This document shows positions 6,025 through 9,625 of a stretch of DNA of 9,625 nt, one piece after another (positions within the stretch are counted from its first letter, which is position 1; the number at the start of each line of letters is the position of its first letter). Below the pieces are notes generated by a model. That model was not told the DNA's origin. It did not search any database and saw nothing but the letters and a program-made list of their open reading frames with translations. Origin of the DNA: an uncultured Anaerovibrio sp. (GTDB lineage: Bacteria > Bacillota > Negativicutes > Selenomonadales > Selenomonadaceae); NCBI GenBank assembly GCA_900768695.1, contig CAAGDY010000026.1, forward strand, positions 1 to 9,625, in the 5' to 3' direction. A program made the translations under genes and the position numbers.

Positions 6025-6615
6025 TTACAACATTCCCTTGGTAGAAGGGATTTCACCTGCCGTCTCCGGATTTATCTTCACGGCAGCGTGCAGGGCACGA
6101 CCCAGTGCCTTGAAGATGGCCTCTACCTTGTGGTGGGAATTGGTGCCGTACATCACCTTTACATGCAGGGTAATGCCTGCATTGAAGGCAAAGGCCCGCA
6201 AAAATTCCTCTGTCAGCTCCGTATCATACTGGCCAATCATCGGTGCCATAGCACCGCCTGCATCGTAGACCAGGAAAGGCCTGCCGCTGATGTCCAGGGA
6301 AACCATTACCAGCGTCTCATCCATCGGCAGGAAAAATGTGCCATAACGGGTGATGCCCTTTTTGTCCCCCAGGGCCTTCTGCACGGCCTGCCCCAGGGCA
6401 ATGCCGATATCCTCCACGGAATGATGGCCATCCACCTCAATATCGCCATCACAGTTCAGCACCAGGTCAAAACGCCCATGAGCAGCGAACAAGGTCAGCA
6501 TGTGGTTAAAAAAGCCGATACCGCTTTCCACATCAGCCCTGCCGCTGCCGTCCAAGGCTATAGTCAGGTCAATCTTCGTTTCCTTGGTTTCACGAATTAC
6601 GTTGCCGCTTCTCAT
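6025..6615 (-). CDS. hisB: Imidazoleglycerol-phosphate dehydratase (monofunctional)
   Basis: HisB dehydrates imidazoleglycerol phosphate to imidazole acetol phosphate using two manganese ions. It has 196 residues, the length of the dehydratase alone. There is no N-terminal HAD phosphatase as in enteric HisB, so histidinol phosphatase must be encoded elsewhere. Metal ligands are visible in two related half-repeats: H38 in GFFNHML with VDGHHSVED (D62, H64, H65, E68, D69), and the second-half YGTNSHHKVEA (H161, H162, E165). The start ATG (6613-6615) overlaps the hisC stop as ATGA, with GGAGGGG five bases upstream. The stop is followed at once by a 10-base palindrome. Confidence 0.98.
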   Translation of the reverse strand: MRSGNVIRETKETKIDLTIALDGSGRADVESGIGFFNHMLTLFAAHGRFDLVLNCDGDIEVDGHHSVEDIGIALGQAVQKALGDKKGITRYGTFFLPMDETLVMVSLDISGRPFLVYDAGGAMAPMIGQYDTELTEEFLRAFAFNAGITLHVKVMYGTNSHHKVEAIFKALGRALHAAVKINPETAGEIPSTKGML

Positions 6616-7694
6616 TTCTGCCCCTCCGACTCTGCAAATGCCTTGACTGCCGCAAATACCGCATCGTTCTCCTCACGGGTGCCCATGGAAATGCGGATGC
6701 AATTCTCCAGCCCGGCACTGTTCCCAAAGCAGCGCACGCCAATGCCCTGAGCAGTCAGCGTCTGGTTCAGCTCAGAGGCCTTTTTATAACGCACCAGAAT
6801 AAAATTCGTCTGGGACGTATAGACAGTAAAGCCCGGCAGCGTCCTGTACTGCTCCGTCATGCGGTTGCGCTCTGCAATCATCTGCTGAATCCGTGGCACA
6901 TACTCGTCCCGCATCTGGAAAACCGTGTCAGCAGTTACCAGCGTCAGCACATCCATGTGATAAGGCATGAAGGTCTTTTTGACCATATCAATCACATCCC
7001 TGTCACCCAGCAGATAACCGCAGCGGATAGCGGCCAACCCGTAGGCCTTGGAGAAGGTTCGTGCAACCAAAAGCTTCGGATATTTTTTCAGCAGGCAGGC
7101 GGCCGACTGACCATAGAATTCCACATAGGCTTCATCAATTAGCAGGGCGCAGCTGGTGTGCTGGGCAATATCCTCAATCTGGTCAATGGTCAGGGCATTG
7201 CCGGTAGGATTGTTCGGATTGCAGACCACTGCCAGGGATGCCTTAGAATCATTTGCCTTCTGAATAAACTGGCGCACATCCAGGCTGTAATCCTCTGGAT
7301 TCAGCTCTATAATGGCACTCCTCGCCTCGGCAGCCTGGGCATAAATGTGATACATGGAAAAGGAAGGCTGCGGATAGGCAATCGTCAGATTCCTGCCGCC
7401 AAAGGCAAAAAACAGCTTTTCAATAATCTCGCTGGAACCATTGCCAATCAGCACGTTTTCCTTTTGCAGTCCATAATTGCCGGCAATGGCCTCCATAAGC
7501 TGCTCCAGATCCTCGTTTGGATAGCGGTTAAAGGCGATGCGGCTGAGACGCCCCATCACCCGGTCTTCTACCATGGGTGGCAGATTCATGCCACACTCAT
7601 TGGCATTGACCTTGATTTTCCAGTCCCGCTCCACCACATCATAGGATGGCATGAAGCCGAGCTTGCTTCTATATCTCAATTTCTTTAATCTCAT
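6612..7694 (-). CDS. hisC: Histidinol-phosphate aminotransferase
   Basis: HisC is a class I/II PLP aminotransferase that converts imidazole acetol phosphate and glutamate to histidinol phosphate. It has 360 residues, as expected. The PLP lysine is K216 in TFSKAYGLAAIRCGY, with R224 as the phosphate arginine. CNPNNPTGN (about 158-166) and LIDEAYVEF (D187, Y190) hold the cofactor ring, and GNGSSEII (85-92) is the N-terminal phosphate loop. The substrate loop reads NANECGMNLPP where many relatives have NENPYGPP. I start at the ATG at 7692-7694, because GGAGG is seven bases before it; a TTG one codon upstream is also open but worse spaced. It follows hisD by 15 bases. A tyrosine/phenylalanine role as well as histidine is possible for this family, but the operon position favours HisC. 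Confidence 0.97.
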   Translation of the reverse strand: MRLKKLRYRSKLGFMPSYDVVERDWKIKVNANECGMNLPPMVEDRVMGRLSRIAFNRYPNEDLEQLMEAIAGNYGLQKENVLIGNGSSEIIEKLFFAFGGRNLTIAYPQPSFSMYHIYAQAAEARSAIIELNPEDYSLDVRQFIQKANDSKASLAVVCNPNNPTGNALTIDQIEDIAQHTSCALLIDEAYVEFYGQSAACLLKKYPKLLVARTFSKAYGLAAIRCGYLLGDRDVIDMVKKTFMPYHMDVLTLVTADTVFQMRDEYVPRIQQMIAERNRMTEQYRTLPGFTVYTSQTNFILVRYKKASELNQTLTAQGIGVRCFGNSAGLENCIRISMGTREENDAVFAAVKAFAESEGQK

Positions 7695-7709
7695 CAAAAG
7701 CCCTCCCCC

Positions 7710-9047
7710 TTAAAGCTTTCTCAGCCTTACAGCATTGGCATGTGCCTGCAGCCCCTCTGCCTCTGCCAGCCTGATTACATCATCGCTGACCGCATCAAGC
7801 TGCGCCTGAGTGTAGGAAATAATGCTGGTACGCTTCATAAAGGTCTCCACGTTCAGCACAGAATAATACCGTGCCGTACCGCCGGTAGGCAGCACATGGT
7901 TCGGCCCGGCAAAATAATCCCCTAATGGCTCCGGGGAATAAGCACCCAGGAATACTGCCCCTGCATGGCGCACATAGGGCAAAAGCTGGAATGGCTGCTC
8001 CGTCAGAATCTCCATGTGCTCCGGCGCAGAAACGTTGGCAAGCTCCACTGCCTGCATAATGTCCTCAGTGACGATAATCAGGCCGTTCCTGTCCAGGGAA
8101 GCACGGGTAATCTCCTCCCTTGGCAGCTTCTGCAGCTGCTTTTCCGCTTCCTCTGCCACCTGATCAGCCAGCTCAGCACTATCAGTAATCACGATGCTGG
8201 AAGCCAGCATATCATGCTCCGCCTGACTGAGCATATCTGCCGCAGTATAGGCAGGATCTGCCGTCTTATCCGCCACAATCAAAATCTCGCTAGGGCCTGC
8301 CAGCATATCAATATCGCAGTGACCATATACTGCTTTCTTGGCAAGGGTAACAAAAATATTGCCAGGGCCGGTAATCTTATCCACCCGCGGAATGGTTTCC
8401 GTGCCGAAGGCCATGGCCGCAATCGCCTGGGCACCGCCAATCTTGAAGATTTTGGACACCCCTGCCTCCCTGGCAGCCACCAGCACATAAGGGTTAATCC
8501 TGCCATTTTTCGGCGGCACCATCATGATGATTTCCCGGACACCTGCCACCACCGCCGGCATGGCATTCATGATGACGGAGGAAGGATAGGCTGCCGTGCC
8601 CCCCGGCACATAGATGCCCACCCTGTCCAAAGGAATCACGGACTGCCCCAGGATAGAACCATGGTCACGATAGGTCATCCAGGAATTTGGCTTCTGCTCC
8701 TGATGATACCGGCGCACGTTCTCTGCCGCCCTTTTCAGGGAAGCCACCACCTCCGGGTCTGCTTCCTCATAGGCAGCCTCATATTCGGCCTCAGTTACCA
8801 AAAATTCCTCCGGCGTAAACTCCGTCCTGTCAATCAGCTTTGTATATTTGATCACAGCCGCATCACCGTCCCGGCGCACCTCGCCTACGATGCGGTCCAC
8901 AATCTGTGCCGCAGTCAGATCCTCCCCAAAAAGCTGCTTATTTGCTTCCCTGATGCGGGGATTCAGCTCCACCTGGTCAAAAGCAGGCTTCTTCAATAAA
9001 TTTTCAACGGCAGCAATGCCCATGTCCTTTACATTGACGATTTTCAT
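7710..9047 (-). CDS. hisD: Histidinol dehydrogenase
   Basis: HisD carries out the last two oxidations, L-histidinol to histidinal to histidine, with two NAD+ and a zinc ion. It has 445 residues, near the usual 430-440. The family signature is present from IDMLAGPSEILIV (about 246-258) to the SQAEHD run. Zinc ligands are Q275, H278, D377 (GDYFAGPNH) and H436 (QAHANAVRLR). The catalytic base pair is E343-H344 in APEHMEI. VDKITGPGNIFV (222-233) is the nucleotide-site loop. The ATG (9045-9047) overlaps the hisG stop as ATGA, with AGGAGG seven bases upstream, inside hisG. Confidence 0.98.
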   Translation of the reverse strand: MKIVNVKDMGIAAVENLLKKPAFDQVELNPRIREANKQLFGEDLTAAQIVDRIVGEVRRDGDAAVIKYTKLIDRTEFTPEEFLVTEAEYEAAYEEADPEVVASLKRAAENVRRYHQEQKPNSWMTYRDHGSILGQSVIPLDRVGIYVPGGTAAYPSSVIMNAMPAVVAGVREIIMMVPPKNGRINPYVLVAAREAGVSKIFKIGGAQAIAAMAFGTETIPRVDKITGPGNIFVTLAKKAVYGHCDIDMLAGPSEILIVADKTADPAYTAADMLSQAEHDMLASSIVITDSAELADQVAEEAEKQLQKLPREEITRASLDRNGLIIVTEDIMQAVELANVSAPEHMEILTEQPFQLLPYVRHAGAVFLGAYSPEPLGDYFAGPNHVLPTGGTARYYSVLNVETFMKRTSIISYTQAQLDAVSDDVIRLAEAEGLQAHANAVRLRKL

Positions 9048-9625
9048 AGCTTTTCCTCCTTCGCCAGCTCCAAGATCTGCTTCAAATCCTCCGTCAGCTG
9101 GTGAATCCTGTCAAATTTCAGCTTGAAGCTGACGCGGTTGCAAATCAGGCGGGCCGTAGCATCCATGATGTAGGCAATCTCCTCAAGATTATTCTCACGC
9201 AGGGTAGTACCGGTCTCCACAATATCCACAATGCTCTCGGAAAGCCCCACAATAGGCCCCAGCTCAATGGAACCATTCAGCTTGATATACTCCATCTGCA
9301 TCCCCTTGCTGTTGAAGAACCTCTCAGCAATATGAGGGAACTTGGTGGCCACGCGGGTATGGGCATAATCCGTCAGCTTCGGACGCTTCTGGTCCTTGTG
9401 GACAGCCATCATCAGATGGCATCTGCCAAAGCCCAGATCCAAAAGCTCATACACATCCATGCCGGACTCCAAGAGGACATCCTTGCCAATAATGCCGATA
9501 TCCGCCGCACCGTACTCCACATAGGTAGGCACATCGGCCGTCTTGCTGATGATGAACTTGATTTTCTTTTCCTCATTGGTAATCACCAGCTTGCGGGACT
9601 TCTCACTCAAATCCTCCGCCGTGTA
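9044..9625 (-). CDS. hisG: ATP phosphoribosyltransferase, short form, N-terminus cut by window edge
   Basis: HisG condenses ATP with PRPP, the first and committed step. The frame is open to the right edge: 193 residues are visible, with YTAEDL before SEKSRKL. A TTG at 9608-9610 could be mistaken for a start, but the reading frame and family length (about 208-215) indicate that about 20 residues lie outside. The family signature, E-x5-G-x-S then D-I-x2-T-G-T-T-L, is exact at ELGPIVGLSESIVDIVETGT plus TL; it forms the PRPP site. The protein ends soon after this catalytic core, so it is the short HisG type. That type lacks the regulatory ACT-like domain and works as a complex with HisZ, a histidyl-tRNA-synthetase paralogue. 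hisZ would be expected just upstream, beyond the window. Confidence 0.97.
   Translation of the reverse strand, partial: YTAEDLSEKSRKLVITNEEKKIKFIISKTADVPTYVEYGAADIGIIGKDVLLESGMDVYELLDLGFGRCHLMMAVHKDQKRPKLTDYAHTRVATKFPHIAERFFNSKGMQMEYIKLNGSIELGPIVGLSESIVDIVETGTTLRENNLEEIAYIMDATARLICNRVSFKLKFDRIHQLTEDLKQILELAKEEKL

Noticed and set aside
5440..6750. 436-codon open frame on the plus strand
   Set aside because: It runs antisense across hisH, hisB and hisC, which have complete family motifs. The frame is open because of the GC-biased third positions of those genes, and its protein has no recognisable features.
7965..8999. 344-codon open frame on the plus strand
   Set aside because: Antisense shadow of hisD, rich in His, Arg and Cys with no domain pattern.

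Overview
The window is a minus-strand histidine biosynthesis operon (about 3087-9625) followed, in the direction of transcription, by mobile-element debris (1-3062). The his genes are rich in G and C at third codon positions. They include a short-form HisG that lacks the C-terminal regulatory domain, a monofunctional HisB and a fused HisIE. Every his gene has a strong AGGAGG-like ribosome binding site. This suggests a low-to-moderate GC Firmicute, most likely a Negativicute of the Selenomonas/Mitsuokella type. That placement rests on protein style and gene order, not on a database search.

Operon layout, in order of transcription (right to left): hisG (5' end outside the window), hisD, hisC, hisB, hisH, hisA, hisF, hisIE. 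Spacing is tight: ATGA overlaps at hisG/hisD and hisC/hisB, a TGATG one-base overlap at hisF/hisIE, and gaps of 2 to 36 bases elsewhere. A 10-bp hairpin with a short U-rich tail about 30 bases after hisIE ends the unit. Together the eight genes cover PRPP + ATP to phosphoribosyl-ATP (HisG), PR-ATP to PRFAR (HisIE, HisA), PRFAR to imidazoleglycerol phosphate and AICAR (HisF + HisH), then dehydration (HisB), transamination (HisC) and the two-step oxidation to histidine (HisD). HisZ, which short HisG enzymes need, and histidinol-phosphate phosphatase are not in the window.

Downstream (3062 to 1) the sequence becomes AT-richer and looks like accumulated foreign DNA. First comes a frameshifted remnant of an Rpn-type PD-(D/E)XK nuclease/transposase (2592-3062). 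Next is about 530 bases with no convincing gene but with a strong hairpin and recombinase-site-like short repeats. Then comes an intact 236-residue gene of the 'virulence-related protein' family carried by Firmicute integrative elements (1352-2062). Last is an IS1182-family transposase that runs off the left edge just at its predicted catalytic glutamate.

I see no CRISPR array, rRNA, tRNA or convincing new multi-gene system. The most useful second-look items are the frameshifts in the Rpn remnant, the repeat cluster near 2483-2505, and the UUCG-capped hairpin at the IS end.
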